Of a stretch of 64,000 nt of DNA, positions 1-8,395 are shown one piece after another (the stretch's first letter is position 1; each line of letters starts with the position of its first letter). The notes under the pieces are model-generated. The model worked only from the letters and a program-made list of their open reading frames with translations, did not search any database and was not told where the DNA came from. Made by a program: the position numbers and the translations under genes. The DNA comes from Laceyella tengchongensis (GTDB lineage: Bacteria > Bacillota > Bacilli > Thermoactinomycetales > Thermoactinomycetaceae). The stretch spans positions 140,863 through 204,862 of the forward strand of contig NZ_FXTU01000006.1 of the NCBI RefSeq assembly GCF_900182735.1. The letters are read 5' to 3'.

Positions 1-642
1 AAACTTGGATACGGTTACACCAATCAGGGCGAATACGCCGAATGGTGCGAACTTCATAATAGTGTTGGTCACATAGAACATCGCGTCAGCCACACCTTGG
101 AAGAATTGCAATACCGGTTGGCCCCGTTCGCCGATGGAGGCAACCCCGAGACCGAACATCACCGAGAAGAAGATGATGGCCAGCATGTCCCCTTCTGCCA
201 GAGAAGTGAACAGGTTCGTTGGGACAATGTTGACGAAAGTGTCAGCAATGCCATGGCTTTCCACTTCTTGGGTGGTATCCACATATTTTTGGATATCTGT
301 TTTTTGAATCGCTTTCATATCGACCCCGGCGCCGGGTTGGAAGATGTTAGCTACTAAAAGCCCGACCAAGAGGGCGATGGTGGTGATGATCTCGAAGTAT
401 AGAATGGTTTTGCCGCCGATTTTGCCAAGTTTCTTAATATCCCCCACACCAGCGACGCCGACAATGATGCTTGCGACGACGATGGGGATGACGATCATCT
501 TGATCAGACGTAAGAAGATGTCGCCGATTGGTTGTAAGTATTGTTCAAAATTGGGGTTACCATAAAATACGGCACCAACCGCGATCCCCAGGATGAGTCC
601 GATTAAAATTTGCCAAGCTAAGCCAATTTTTTTCATCTTCAT
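1..642 (-). CDS. Proton/sodium-glutamate (dicarboxylate) symporter, C-terminus outside window
   Basis: Membrane carrier of the DAACS family (GltP/GltT/DctA type), which imports glutamate, aspartate or C4-dicarboxylates with H+ or Na+. The 214 visible codons begin MKMKKIGLAWQILIGLILG and contain the typical first helices, including the stretch LIKMIVIPIVVASIIVGVAG and a later GDMLAIIFFSVMFGLG segment. The start at 642 is chosen because AGGTGA lies about 6 bases upstream on the minus strand; a second in-frame ATG follows at 636. The gene runs off the left edge, so the substrate-binding hairpins and the second half are not visible and the exact substrate cannot be assigned. Confidence 0.9.
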   Translation of the reverse strand, partial: MKMKKIGLAWQILIGLILGIAVGAVFYGNPNFEQYLQPIGDIFLRLIKMIVIPIVVASIIVGVAGVGDIKKLGKIGGKTILYFEIITTIALLVGLLVANIFQPGAGVDMKAIQKTDIQKYVDTTQEVESHGIADTFVNIVPTNLFTSLAEGDMLAIIFFSVMFGLGVASIGERGQPVLQFFQGVADAMFYVTNTIMKFAPFGVFALIGVTVSKF

Positions 643-830
643 ATAATCACCTCACGCTATGACTGATATAAGGGATAAATCATTTGTTTATAACTTTACG
701 TGGCAGGGCAAAACATTTGACTAAGTCAATAATTCACATGCTTAATATGTTAAATTATTTTGCGTTGTAATTCAACTAGAATAACAATTATAATATTAAT
801 CGGAAAATATATGGTATCATTGTCTCGGCA

Positions 831-859
831 AAATAAAACCGAATGGAGATACCATTCGG
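831..859 (-). terminator. Rho-independent terminator of the 47-aa gene
   Basis: On the minus strand the arms CCGAATGG / CCATTCGG (852-859 and 839-846) enclose a 5-base loop and are followed by a T-rich run. It lies just after the stop of the small gene at 869-1012. Confidence 0.75.
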
Positions 860-868
860 CCGGTGAGA

Positions 869-1012
869 TTATGTAGAGGGGCGGTCAGGGCCGGTCAATT
901 TCTTGTTACCAGCATGGGTGGGCTCTACAGAGGGTTGCTCTGGTGAGCTATGTCTGTTTTTCCGCTCTTTTTGCTGTTGTTCCAAGCTACGCTCGTCAGT
1001 TTGGTGTCTCAT
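869..1012 (-). CDS. Small hydrophilic protein (47 aa), possible spore protein
   Basis: Unrecognised very small polar protein beginning MRHQTDERSLEQQQKERK and ending KKLTGPDRPST. The start at 1012 is preceded by a near-perfect ribosome site (AAAGGAGG at 1021-1028), which makes it credible despite its size; an upstream in-frame extension to 1132 has no comparable site. It is rich in Gln, Glu, Lys, Arg and Pro with no hydrophobic core, as in the minor small spore proteins of Bacilli, and it is next to spo0A. That is only a resemblance; no family was identified. It has its own terminator. Confidence 0.6.
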   Translation of the reverse strand: MRHQTDERSLEQQQKERKNRHSSPEQPSVEPTHAGNKKLTGPDRPST

Positions 1013-1147
1013 TGTTATCACCTCCTTTGTATATAGGGTTCTGCAATAAGGTGATGAATATTCTAGAATACATAAATGAAATCTTTTAAAAACCAAACGT
1101 TCATTTTCACGACATTTACAAATTTTCCGCAATTAGTACCGGGAATT

Positions 1148-1174
1148 GCAGGAAGATTTTTACGTTTGTCGAAT
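1148..1174 (+). promoter_or_regulatory. Sigma-H-type promoter overlapping a 0A box, upstream of spo0A
   Basis: GCAGGAAGA (1148-1156) fits the sigma-H -35 consensus RNAGGAWWW with one mismatch. After an 11-base spacer GTCGAAT (1168-1174) fits the -10 consensus RNNGAAT. The heptamer TGTCGAA (1167-1173) is an exact Spo0A binding box (TGNCGAA) overlapping the -10. In B. subtilis spo0A is autoregulated from a sigma-H promoter, so the arrangement is expected; the assignment here is by motif only. Confidence 0.65.
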
Positions 1175-1216
1175 GCAAAAAAGGAAACTGGTATGGATGA
1201 TTAGGAGGGTCTCTCA

Positions 1217-2002
1217 TTGAATCAGATCCGAGTCATATTAGCGGATGACAATCGGGAATTTGCCGAGCTTTTGAAGGAACATCTTATGAGCCAAGGGGAT
1301 ATTGAAGTGATCGGGGTCGCCCATCACGGTGGCGAAGTGATAGACATGATCAAACAGCGGGTGCCAGATGTGCTCGTGTTGGATATTATCATGCCGCACT
1401 TGGATGGGTTAGGCGTGTTGGAGCAGATCCAGCAAATGAATTTGCAACCGGTGCCCAAAGTGATCATGCTGACCGCGTTTGGCCAGGAAAACATCACTCA
1501 GCGGGCGGTCGAGTTGGGTGCTTCTTATTACATACTCAAACCGTTTGATCTTGACGTTCTTACACATCGCATCCGGCAAATGAAAGGGATCAGCGGCAAG
1601 GCGTCGTTTGTAAAAACGTCGCAGGTGAGCGTGCCTTCCCCACGGGCAAACAACCTGGACGCCAACATCACCAACGTGATTCATGAAATCGGCGTGCCGG
1701 CGCATATTAAAGGATACTTGTATTTGCGGGAAGCGATATCCATGGTCTACAATGAGGTCGATCTGTTGGGGGCGATCACGAAGTCTTTGTACCCGCGGAT
1801 TGCGGAAAAATACAACACCACTCCGAGCCGGGTGGAGCGTGCGATTCGCCATGCGATCGAAGTGGCTTGGAGCCGGGGGAACATGGATTCCATTCGCAGT
1901 CTGTTCGGTTACACCATCAATGTGTCCAAAGCGAAGCCGACCAACAGTGAGTTTATTGCGATGGTGGCCGACAAATTGCGGATCGAGCACAAAGTCGGAT
2001 AG
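1217..2002 (+). CDS. spo0A: Sporulation master response regulator Spo0A
   Basis: Phosphorelay output regulator that switches the cell into sporulation by binding 0A boxes. Residues 1-120 form a receiver domain with the acidic pair D10/D11, phosphoacceptor D56 in LVLDIIMPHLDG, and K108 in YYILKPF. A linker leads to the C-terminal Spo0A DNA-binding domain (about 145-261), with the recognition region TTPSRVERAIRHAIEVAWSR and the conserved LFGYTINVSKAKPTNSEFIA end. At 261 aa the length is normal. The start is TTG at 1217, with AGGAGGG at 1203-1209. The usual upstream neighbour spoIVB is absent; a small spore-type gene and a transporter are there instead. A strong terminator follows. Confidence 0.98.
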   Translation: MNQIRVILADDNREFAELLKEHLMSQGDIEVIGVAHHGGEVIDMIKQRVPDVLVLDIIMPHLDGLGVLEQIQQMNLQPVPKVIMLTAFGQENITQRAVELGASYYILKPFDLDVLTHRIRQMKGISGKASFVKTSQVSVPSPRANNLDANITNVIHEIGVPAHIKGYLYLREAISMVYNEVDLLGAITKSLYPRIAEKYNTTPSRVERAIRHAIEVAWSRGNMDSIRSLFGYTINVSKAKPTNSEFIAMVADKLRIEHKVG

Positions 2003-2043
2003 GGATTGTACGTGAAAACGGAGCTATTTACACCAATGATCTA

Positions 2044-2102
2044 AAGCCGCTGATGTTGTCAGAGAGGATTCTTTGGCAACATCAGCGGCTTGTTTTCTTT
2101 TT
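2044..2102 (+). terminator. Terminator of spo0A
   Basis: Perfect 15-bp arms AAGCCGCTGATGTTG (2044-2058) and CAACATCAGCGGCTT (2077-2091) are followed by TGTTTTCTTTTT. Nothing further is recognised between here and the gene ending at 2279. Confidence 0.92.
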
Positions 2103-2278
2103 GTGCTGAAAAAGGAAGTGGATACAGAGGGCTTCATTTGTGCAAGGTTTTATGATAAGGTCATAATACCTGGTACTAAGATCAGGGCAGCAACTGGATG
2201 CCGCCCGCATCATACGATTGAAATGCTAGGCGTGTGATAGTTGGAAGGGTGCCGATGTCAGTGGGTCGGCTTGCAGGC

Positions 2279-2518
2279 TCAATTGATTTTGACCCGTTCG
2301 TTGCGGTGAATCAAAATCCGGTGCTCGCGACGCGCTGTTTCCAGTTCTCGCAGGAGGGCGCGTGCGCTTTCATATTCCCGCGCTTGCAGACATTGGCGGT
2401 AACGCCTTTCCAGGGGGGCGATCACATCTCGATGGAATAGATTGGCCTGATTGGTGTAACGGGGTTTTGGAGGATTGTTTGGTTTTTTCTCTTTGGTGTA
2501 AGACTTATGTTTGGCCAT
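2279..2518 (-). CDS. Hypothetical charged helical protein (79 aa)
   Basis: Unrecognised protein beginning MAKHKSYTKEKKPNNPP, followed by a predicted long amphipathic helix (about residues 28-75, rich in Arg, Glu, Leu and Ala). The start at 2518 has AGGTGG about 6 bases upstream and lies 22 bases after the stop of the superoxide dismutase gene, so the two are probably co-transcribed. The same frame is open further upstream through the dismutase gene, but that part is a shadow. No function is proposed. Confidence 0.6.
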   Translation of the reverse strand: MAKHKSYTKEKKPNNPPKPRYTNQANLFHRDVIAPLERRYRQCLQAREYESARALLRELETARREHRILIHRNERVKIN

Positions 2519-2540
2519 GCGAACCACCTGCCTCAAACAT

Positions 2541-3506
2541 TTAGTAGGGGTGCCAGCGGAGTTGGCGGGCTTTGCAGAAGCGTTCATAGACTTGAGGCCA
2601 ATTGACAACGTGCCACCAAGCGTCGATATACTGCCTTCTCTTGTTGGGGTACTTAAGATAATAGGCGTGTTCCCACACATCCAGCGGCAACAAGGGAACG
2701 ATGTCCTGTTGTGACAAGTTTTGATGCTTTTCGGCTTGCAGGATTTCGAGTCGGTGGGCGCGGGGGCTCCAGACGAGGATGGCCCAGCCTCCTCCTTCCA
2801 CTTTTTCGGCTGCTTCAGAAAATTGTTTTTTAAAGGCTTCGAAGCTACCAAAGTCGTGAATGATTTGCTTTTTAAGCGCTCCGCTGGGTTCGCCGCCGCC
2901 ACGCGGACTCATCGATTCCCAAAAAAGCGTGTGGAGATAATGGCCAGCGCCGTTGAAGGCCAATTCTCTTTCCCAATGTTTGATCAATGAGAAATCGCCG
3001 GTTTGTCGCGCGTGCGCCAATTGGGTTTCTGCTTTATTTAAGTCTTCTACATATTTTTTGTGATGTTCTTGATGATGGATGCACATGGTGGTTTCATCGA
3101 TGTAGGGTTCAAGGGCATCATACGGATAGGGAAGTGGTGGGAGTTGATGTTGACCGATTGGCACCGGCCGGTAAGCGGAGACAGTAGATGTCTCTTGCTT
3201 GTACGGTGATTCTTCGGGTTGTCGAGCGGAAGTGGCTATCGTTTCGATAGGTTCCAACAAGCGAGCAAACGATCGCAACCAATGCCGCCATTGTTGTTCC
3301 CCCGTTGCCGTGAGATAAGGATCTGGGCTAAACAGCGTGTGCTCGATTTGCGTGAGTTGTTCCCGTAGCCGAACCGAGGTTTCGCGTTGTGCAGGATCTG
3401 TTGCTGCCTTTTCTATTCGGTTGAGCAGTTTGCGAAAAAAGGAAAAAGATGAGGCGATCGGTTCGCTGAAAAGGCCGGGATGCCAGAATGATGGTGGGTA
3501 AGTCAT
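2541..3506 (-). CDS. sodF: Fe/Mn superoxide dismutase with N-terminal extension
   Basis: Cytoplasmic dismutase that converts superoxide to peroxide and oxygen. The catalytic part covers about residues 120-321, starting at LPPLPYPYDALEPYID. Ligand regions are visible: IHHQEHHKKYV, the second His in GAGHYLHTLFW, and Asp/His in LDVWEHAYYLKY. The first ~115 residues are an extension not needed for the fold and resemble the longer SodF (YojM)-type enzymes of Bacillus rather than the ~200-aa SodA. The start at 3506 has GGAGGG 8-13 bases upstream. Metal preference cannot be read from sequence alone. It is followed by the 79-aa gene. Confidence 0.92.
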   Translation of the reverse strand: MTYPPSFWHPGLFSEPIASSFSFFRKLLNRIEKAATDPAQRETSVRLREQLTQIEHTLFSPDPYLTATGEQQWRHWLRSFARLLEPIETIATSARQPEESPYKQETSTVSAYRPVPIGQHQLPPLPYPYDALEPYIDETTMCIHHQEHHKKYVEDLNKAETQLAHARQTGDFSLIKHWERELAFNGAGHYLHTLFWESMSPRGGGEPSGALKKQIIHDFGSFEAFKKQFSEAAEKVEGGGWAILVWSPRAHRLEILQAEKHQNLSQQDIVPLLPLDVWEHAYYLKYPNKRRQYIDAWWHVVNWPQVYERFCKARQLRWHPY

Positions 3507-3574
3507 GTGTTTTCCCTCCTCGCGTCTTCACTCTCAAGATATGTGCCCAGTTGGTAAAGGGTGAATGGCGGCAC

Positions 3575-3603
3575 AAAAAAACATCCGCTGGTTGGTGCGG
3601 ATG
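3575..3603 (-). terminator. Terminator of the DUF2627 gene
   Basis: On the minus strand CATCCGC / GCGGATG (3597-3603 and 3582-3588) form a stem followed by seven T (3575-3581). Confidence 0.85.
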
Positions 3604-3645
3604 CCTGAGTTTGAGTTATGGAGCGCAAAGACGCCTGTTAGTGTG

Positions 3646-3927
3646 TCAATAACCCGGCTTGTTGCGGTAGGTGGGGTCGTTTTGTTTGCCGATCAGGCGT
3701 GGCTGGATTCGTTTCCGTTTGCGGTCATGGTGGAAGAGGAAACCGCCGATCAGTGCTAATCCGACGATGAGCAAGACGAGTCCGCCAGTGAAAGGAAGCC
3801 AAGCCATCCCTTGGCCACCAAAATAGTTGAACAAGACGTCCCGCATCAAAGTCCAGCCGTAAATGGCCAAAGCGCCGGGCACGCACATGATGATGATGGC
3901 GATAATCCGTTGGTATACCGGTTTCAT
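3646..3927 (-). CDS. DUF2627 family membrane protein (YqzF-like)
   Basis: Small integral membrane protein of 93 aa with two hydrophobic helices (about residues 6-28 and 42-66) and a very basic tail (HHDRKRKRIQPRL). It matches the DUF2627 family, known from a gene next to bkdR in Bacillus, and here it is divergent from bkdR with 150 bases between the starts. Function is unknown. AAAGGACGG lies upstream of the ATG at 3927. Confidence 0.8.
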   Translation of the reverse strand: MKPVYQRIIAIIIMCVPGALAIYGWTLMRDVLFNYFGGQGMAWLPFTGGLVLLIVGLALIGGFLFHHDRKRKRIQPRLIGKQNDPTYRNKPGY

Positions 3928-4077
3928 GTCGCATCCGTCCTTTCTGTGGTCAAGGCTAATAGTACCTTATTTTGTCGCCGATGGCTAGCCTGCGTTCCAA
4001 TTAGCCCCGAGCACAAGTTAATAGTCCGTACCTAGTGTGGTAAGATAAGGGGCGGATGGTTGAAAGGAGGGTGCAAG

Positions 4078-6117
4078 TTGCAAACTTTTTTGATCGTTGG
4101 AGGCGGCGAAGACGGCAAAACGGTGTTGGACATGTTGGCTTCAGTCGACTTTATTGCTGTGGTCGGCATGGTGGATGCAGCGCCGGATGCCCCCGGTCTG
4201 GTGGAGGCGCGCAAGCGGGGGATTCCAACTTCCACGGATATGCAAACGTTCCTTGCTCCCCCTCCGGATGTGATTTTGGACGTGACGGATGCAGATGAGG
4301 TGGAGGGGCGTCTAAAAGAAATGGCGCCACCTCAAACACATGTGATTTCCGGCGCTGTTGCCCGATTGATGGTTAAGCTGGTGGGACAAGCGTGGAAACG
4401 GCGGCAAAATGAACTGGAAGCGATCGTCAATTCGACACATGACGGGATGATCGCCGTCAACCAACGCGGAGAAGTGACGCTGTTCAATAAGGCGGCAGGG
4501 CGAATGACCGGCGTTGATCCGGCAAAGTCTTTGGGAAAACCAGTTACTGAAGTCATCCCCAACACGCGTTTGGGCGTGGTCATTAAAGAAGGGATTAGTG
4601 AATTGAATCGCCGGCAAACGCTGGAAAATGGATTAGAAATCATTACCAGTCGTGTGCCGGTCAAGGCACCGGACGGCAAAGTGATCGGAGCCGTCGCCGT
4701 CTTTCGCGACATCAGCGAGATCAAACAGCTCACACAGCAAGTGCTTGATTTGGAGAGTATGAAAAGCATGTTGCAGGCGATTATCAACTCCTCTGATGAC
4801 GCCATTTCCGTCGTGGATCAAGATGGCATGGGCATACTGATCAATCCCGCCTACACCCGGCTGACTGGACTAACCCCTGAACAGGTGATCGGGAAACCGG
4901 CTGAAACGGACATTTCCGAAGGGGAGAGCCTGCACAAAAAAGTGTTGAAAACGCGTCAACCGGCACGGGGGGTTCACATGAAAGTAGGCCCGCACCACAA
5001 AGAAGTGGTGGTAAATGCAGCTCCCATCATCATCGGAGATGAGTTGAAGGGAAGTGTGGGCATCATCCACGATGTCACCGAGTTGAAGCAATTGAGTCGC
5101 GACTTGGAACGGGCGCGCCGCATCATTCGCACCTTGGAGGCGAAATACACATTTGAGGACATCATCGGCAACAGTGAGTCGATGTGCCACTCCCTGGCAC
5201 AAGCGAAGCAAGCGGCACAAACGCGGGCGACGGTGCTACTACGCGGGGAATCCGGCACGGGCAAGGAGTTGTTTGCCCATGCGATTCACAATGCGAGCGA
5301 CCGTAAATACAACCAGTTTGTGCGTGTCAATTGTGCCACCTTGTCCGAGTCGCTATTAGAGAGTGAATTGTTCGGGTATGAAGAAGGGGCATTTACTGGA
5401 GCCAAACGGGGCGGAAAAAAAGGCTTGTTTGAAGAGGCGAGTGGAGGCACGATTTTCCTGGATGAGATCGGGGAATTGAGCTTAAGCACCCAAGCCAAGC
5501 TGTTGCGAGTGTTGCAAGAGAAAGAAGTGCTCCGGGTCGGAGGCACCAAATCAATTCCTGTTGATGTGCGCGTCATAGCGGCGACGAATGTGTATCTGGA
5601 AAAAGCGATTCAGGAAAAACGCTTCCGTGAAGATCTGTATTACCGGTTGAATGTATTGCCTATACATATTGCCCCGCTTCGCATGCGCAAAGAAGATTTG
5701 TATGATTTATCCCTGCATTTGATCAAAAAGTTTAATCAAGAGTACGGCCGGCAAGTCGAAGAAATCGGAGAGGACGCTATTCACGTGCTATCCCAGTACG
5801 ATTGGCCTGGAAATGTGCGCGAATTGGAGAATGTGCTGGGGCGGGCTATGATCAATATGGCGTTCAACGAAAGACGCATGCGGCGCGAACATATTCCACC
5901 ACTGGACCTTTCCCGCATGATACAACCGTCGGCGGCACCCTCTGTTCCCGACGCAATCGTCGGCAAACCGCTGAAAGAAGTTTTGGCGCAAACGGAACGG
6001 GACTACATTTTGCAGGTGGTTGCGGCATGCGGCCAAAACAAAACGGAAGCGGCGCGGAGGTTAGGAATCTCCATTCGCAGCCTCTATTACAAATTGGAGC
6101 GGTATGGGGTGCTGTAA
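4078..6117 (+). CDS. bkdR: Sigma-54-dependent activator of branched-chain catabolism BkdR
   Basis: Enhancer-binding protein that activates the bkd operon with sigma-54. Order: an N-terminal GG-rich Rossmann-like sensor region (MQTFLIVGGGEDG, residues 1-95), two PAS domains (about 110-225 and 230-345), an AAA+ domain with Walker A GESGTGKE, the sigma-54 contact loop GAFTGA and Walker B GGTIFLDEIGEL, and a C-terminal Fis-type HTH (NKTEAARRLGISIRSLYYKL). I chose TTG at 4078 because AAAGGAGG (4063-4070) is 7 bases before it; a TTG at 4060 would place that site inside the gene. The product is 679 aa, close to B. subtilis BkdR. A sigma-54 promoter lies directly downstream. Confidence 0.95.
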   Translation: MQTFLIVGGGEDGKTVLDMLASVDFIAVVGMVDAAPDAPGLVEARKRGIPTSTDMQTFLAPPPDVILDVTDADEVEGRLKEMAPPQTHVISGAVARLMVKLVGQAWKRRQNELEAIVNSTHDGMIAVNQRGEVTLFNKAAGRMTGVDPAKSLGKPVTEVIPNTRLGVVIKEGISELNRRQTLENGLEIITSRVPVKAPDGKVIGAVAVFRDISEIKQLTQQVLDLESMKSMLQAIINSSDDAISVVDQDGMGILINPAYTRLTGLTPEQVIGKPAETDISEGESLHKKVLKTRQPARGVHMKVGPHHKEVVVNAAPIIIGDELKGSVGIIHDVTELKQLSRDLERARRIIRTLEAKYTFEDIIGNSESMCHSLAQAKQAAQTRATVLLRGESGTGKELFAHAIHNASDRKYNQFVRVNCATLSESLLESELFGYEEGAFTGAKRGGKKGLFEEASGGTIFLDEIGELSLSTQAKLLRVLQEKEVLRVGGTKSIPVDVRVIAATNVYLEKAIQEKRFREDLYYRLNVLPIHIAPLRMRKEDLYDLSLHLIKKFNQEYGRQVEEIGEDAIHVLSQYDWPGNVRELENVLGRAMINMAFNERRMRREHIPPLDLSRMIQPSAAPSVPDAIVGKPLKEVLAQTERDYILQVVAACGQNKTEAARRLGISIRSLYYKLERYGVL

Positions 6118-6140
6118 CATTGCATTTTTTTGCATGAAGA

Positions 6141-6163
6141 GAATTGCAGACGTTTTGCAATTC
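6141..6163 (+). promoter_or_regulatory. Probable BkdR upstream activating site
   Basis: Perfect 8-bp inverted repeat GAATTGCA-N7-TGCAATTC, surrounded by further TTGCA/TGCAA half sites from 6119 to 6170. Its centre is about 85 bases upstream of the -24 element, a normal distance for a sigma-54 enhancer. Confidence 0.65.
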
Positions 6164-6237
6164 GTTGCAAATGGTTTTATTTACGATTTAAATAAAAAAA
6201 CAGGAAGCATCATGCTTTCACGCATTTGTCGATTAGT

Positions 6238-6254
6238 TGGCACCGCATTTGCAT
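6238..6254 (+). promoter_or_regulatory. Sigma-54 (-24/-12) promoter of the ptb-bkd operon
   Basis: TGGCAC (6238-6243), five bases, then TTGCA (6249-6253) match the sigma-54 consensus TGGCAC-N5-TTGCW exactly, with GG and GC at the right spacing. It lies 91 bases upstream of ptb. Confidence 0.9.
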
Positions 6255-6344
6255 ATATGGTATTGCGACCGACTAATCCGAGAAAACTATTTTTAATCTG
6301 ATTTGATAACAGACAAATACAGTCGGAAAAAAGAGGTGTGTAGG

Positions 6345-7259
6345 ATGATTAAAACATTTGAGGAAGTAGTAAAAAAAGCGGAAACCTTGCCATCTGTCAC
6401 CGTAGCGGTGGCTCAAGCTGCTGATGAGGATGTGCTAGAGGCGGTACGCGAAGCAAAAGAGCGCAACATTGCAGATTTTCTTCTGTTTGGAGATAAAGAT
6501 ACAATCATCTCCTTAAGCCAAAAAGTTGGCTTGGAGATCGATGCGGCTGCAATCGGTCATGCCGATTCTGACGTCAAAGCCGCTCAGATGGCAGTATCCG
6601 CCGTGCGTGAAGGCAAAGCAGATGTTGTGATGAAAGGCATGATCCAAACATCTGACTTCTTGCGTGCGGTTCTCAACAAAGAGTACGGATTGCGCACGGG
6701 AAAAGTGTTAAGCCATGTGTCGACGCATGAAGTGGACGGTTATGATCGTCTCATCCACGTGACAGACCCAGCTTTGAATGTGGCGCCGACATTGCCAGAG
6801 AAGGCGCAAATCGTCCAAAACGTGATCGGCTATTGCCATTCGCTTGGCAACCAAGAACCAAAAGTGGCTGTACTGGGTGCAGTGGAAGTAGTTAATCCCA
6901 ACATGCCTCCCACATTGGATGCGGCGGCATTGACACAGATGAACAGACGTGGGCAAATCAAAGGCGGCATCATCGACGGGCCATTTGCTTTGGACAACGC
7001 AGTCTCTGTACATGCGGCGGAACACAAAGGGATCCAAAGCCCGGTTGCCGGCCAAGCGGACGTCTTGCTTGTTCCTGATATTGAAGCAGGCAACATGTTG
7101 TACAAGTCACTTGTTTACTTTGGCAAAAGCAAGGTCGGGGCTTTGGTGCTGGGAGCTGCCGCTCCAGTCGTTTTAACCTCCCGTGCGGACTCTCCTGAAG
7201 CGAAATTGTACTCGATCGCTCTGGCGGTACTGCAAGCAGCCAATCAAAAACGCGCATAG
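6345..7259 (+). CDS. ptb: Phosphate butyryltransferase
   Basis: Exchanges CoA for phosphate on butyryl-, isobutyryl- or 2-methylbutyryl-CoA, giving acyl-phosphates for Buk. The 304-aa product has the phosphate acetyl/butyryl transferase fold, with VVMKGMIQTSDFLRAVLNKE and the C-terminal segment VLVPDIEAGNMLYKSL typical of the family. The start at 6345 is supported by GAGGTG upstream; an in-frame start at 6303 has none. First gene of a seven-gene operon under the sigma-54 promoter. Confidence 0.96.
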   Translation: MIKTFEEVVKKAETLPSVTVAVAQAADEDVLEAVREAKERNIADFLLFGDKDTIISLSQKVGLEIDAAAIGHADSDVKAAQMAVSAVREGKADVVMKGMIQTSDFLRAVLNKEYGLRTGKVLSHVSTHEVDGYDRLIHVTDPALNVAPTLPEKAQIVQNVIGYCHSLGNQEPKVAVLGAVEVVNPNMPPTLDAAALTQMNRRGQIKGGIIDGPFALDNAVSVHAAEHKGIQSPVAGQADVLLVPDIEAGNMLYKSLVYFGKSKVGALVLGAAAPVVLTSRADSPEAKLYSIALAVLQAANQKRA

Positions 7260-7276
7260 TTTAGGGGGAACTACAC

Positions 7277-8371
7277 ATGAAAATCTTTGAATACATGGGG
7301 AAATACGATTATGAGCAGTTGGTGCTGTGCCATGATGAACAATCTGGTTTGAAAGCGATCATCTGCATCCATGATACCACTCTGGGGCCTGCGCTTGGCG
7401 GGACCCGGATGTGGACATATGACAGCGAAGATGCGGCGATTGAAGATGCATTGCGCCTGGCCCGTGGCATGACTTACAAAAACGCAGCAGCTGGACTCAA
7501 CCTCGGCGGCGGAAAGACTGTCGTCATCGGCGACCCCAAAAAAGATAAAAGCGAAGCGCTGTTTAGAGCATTGGGACGCTACATCCAAGGGTTGAACGGT
7601 CGTTATATCACTGCGGAAGATGTAGGAACCACGGTAGAAGACATGGATATCATTCGTGAGGAGACGAAATACGTCACCGGTGTTTCCCCAGCGTTTGGTT
7701 CCAGCGGAAATCCATCCCCTGTGACCGCCTATGGCGTATACAAAGGAATGAAAGCGGCTTCTAAAGTGGCCTTTGGCGATGACTCTCTCAAAGGCAAGGT
7801 TGTAGCGGTGCAAGGGGTTGGCCATGTCGCGTACAACCTGTGTAAACACCTGCATGCGGAAGGTGCTAAGCTGATCGTGACCGACATCAACCAGGCAAAT
7901 GTGGACCGTGCCGTGCAAGAATTCGGAGCGGAAGCGGTAAGCCCTGACAAAATCTACGACGTTGATTGCGACATCTTTTCCCCATGTGCACTTGGCGCCA
8001 TCATTAACGATGAGACGATCGAACGCCTGACCTGTAAAGTAGTAGCCGGTGCCGCCAACAACCAGCTCAAAGAAGAGAAGCACGGAGAGATGTTGGAACA
8101 GAAAGGAATCATCTACGCACCTGATTATGTTATCAATGCGGGCGGCGTGATCAACGTTGCAGATGAACTGTACGGATACAATCGTGACCGGGCGATGAAA
8201 AGAGTAGAAACCATTTATGACAATATGCTCAAAGTATTCGAAATCGCAAAGCGCGACGGCATCCCAAGCTATAAGGCGGCTGACCGGATGGCAGAAGAGC
8301 GGATCGCAGCTATGCGCAAAACAAGAAGCACATTCCTCGTTAACGGCCAAAGCATCTTGAGTCACAGATAA
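7277..8371 (+). CDS. bcd: Leucine (branched-chain amino acid) dehydrogenase
   Basis: NAD-dependent oxidative deamination of Leu, Val and Ile to 2-keto acids, the entry step for the keto-acid dehydrogenase encoded downstream. The 364-aa protein has the Glu/Leu/Phe/Val dehydrogenase fold, with catalytic Lys80 in LNLGGGKTVV, a downstream ITAEDVGTTVEDMD motif, and a dinucleotide site around VVAVQGVGHVAYNL (about 180-193). Length is typical. It follows ptb after 17 bases. Confidence 0.97.
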   Translation: MKIFEYMGKYDYEQLVLCHDEQSGLKAIICIHDTTLGPALGGTRMWTYDSEDAAIEDALRLARGMTYKNAAAGLNLGGGKTVVIGDPKKDKSEALFRALGRYIQGLNGRYITAEDVGTTVEDMDIIREETKYVTGVSPAFGSSGNPSPVTAYGVYKGMKAASKVAFGDDSLKGKVVAVQGVGHVAYNLCKHLHAEGAKLIVTDINQANVDRAVQEFGAEAVSPDKIYDVDCDIFSPCALGAIINDETIERLTCKVVAGAANNQLKEEKHGEMLEQKGIIYAPDYVINAGGVINVADELYGYNRDRAMKRVETIYDNMLKVFEIAKRDGIPSYKAADRMAEERIAAMRKTRSTFLVNGQSILSHR

Positions 8372-8395
8372 AAGCGTGAAAGAAACGGAGTGTTT

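Noticed and set aside
2519..2902. Longer version of the 79-aa gene reaching into the dismutase gene
   Set aside because: The extra part is a shadow of sodF in another frame; a good start exists at 2518.
7271..8365. Long open frames antisense to bcd, bkdAB (11959-12951) and the carboxylase (19845-21221)
   Set aside because: They mirror clearly real genes, have no recognisable domains and lack ribosome sites; codon bias of GC-rich genes produces such shadows.
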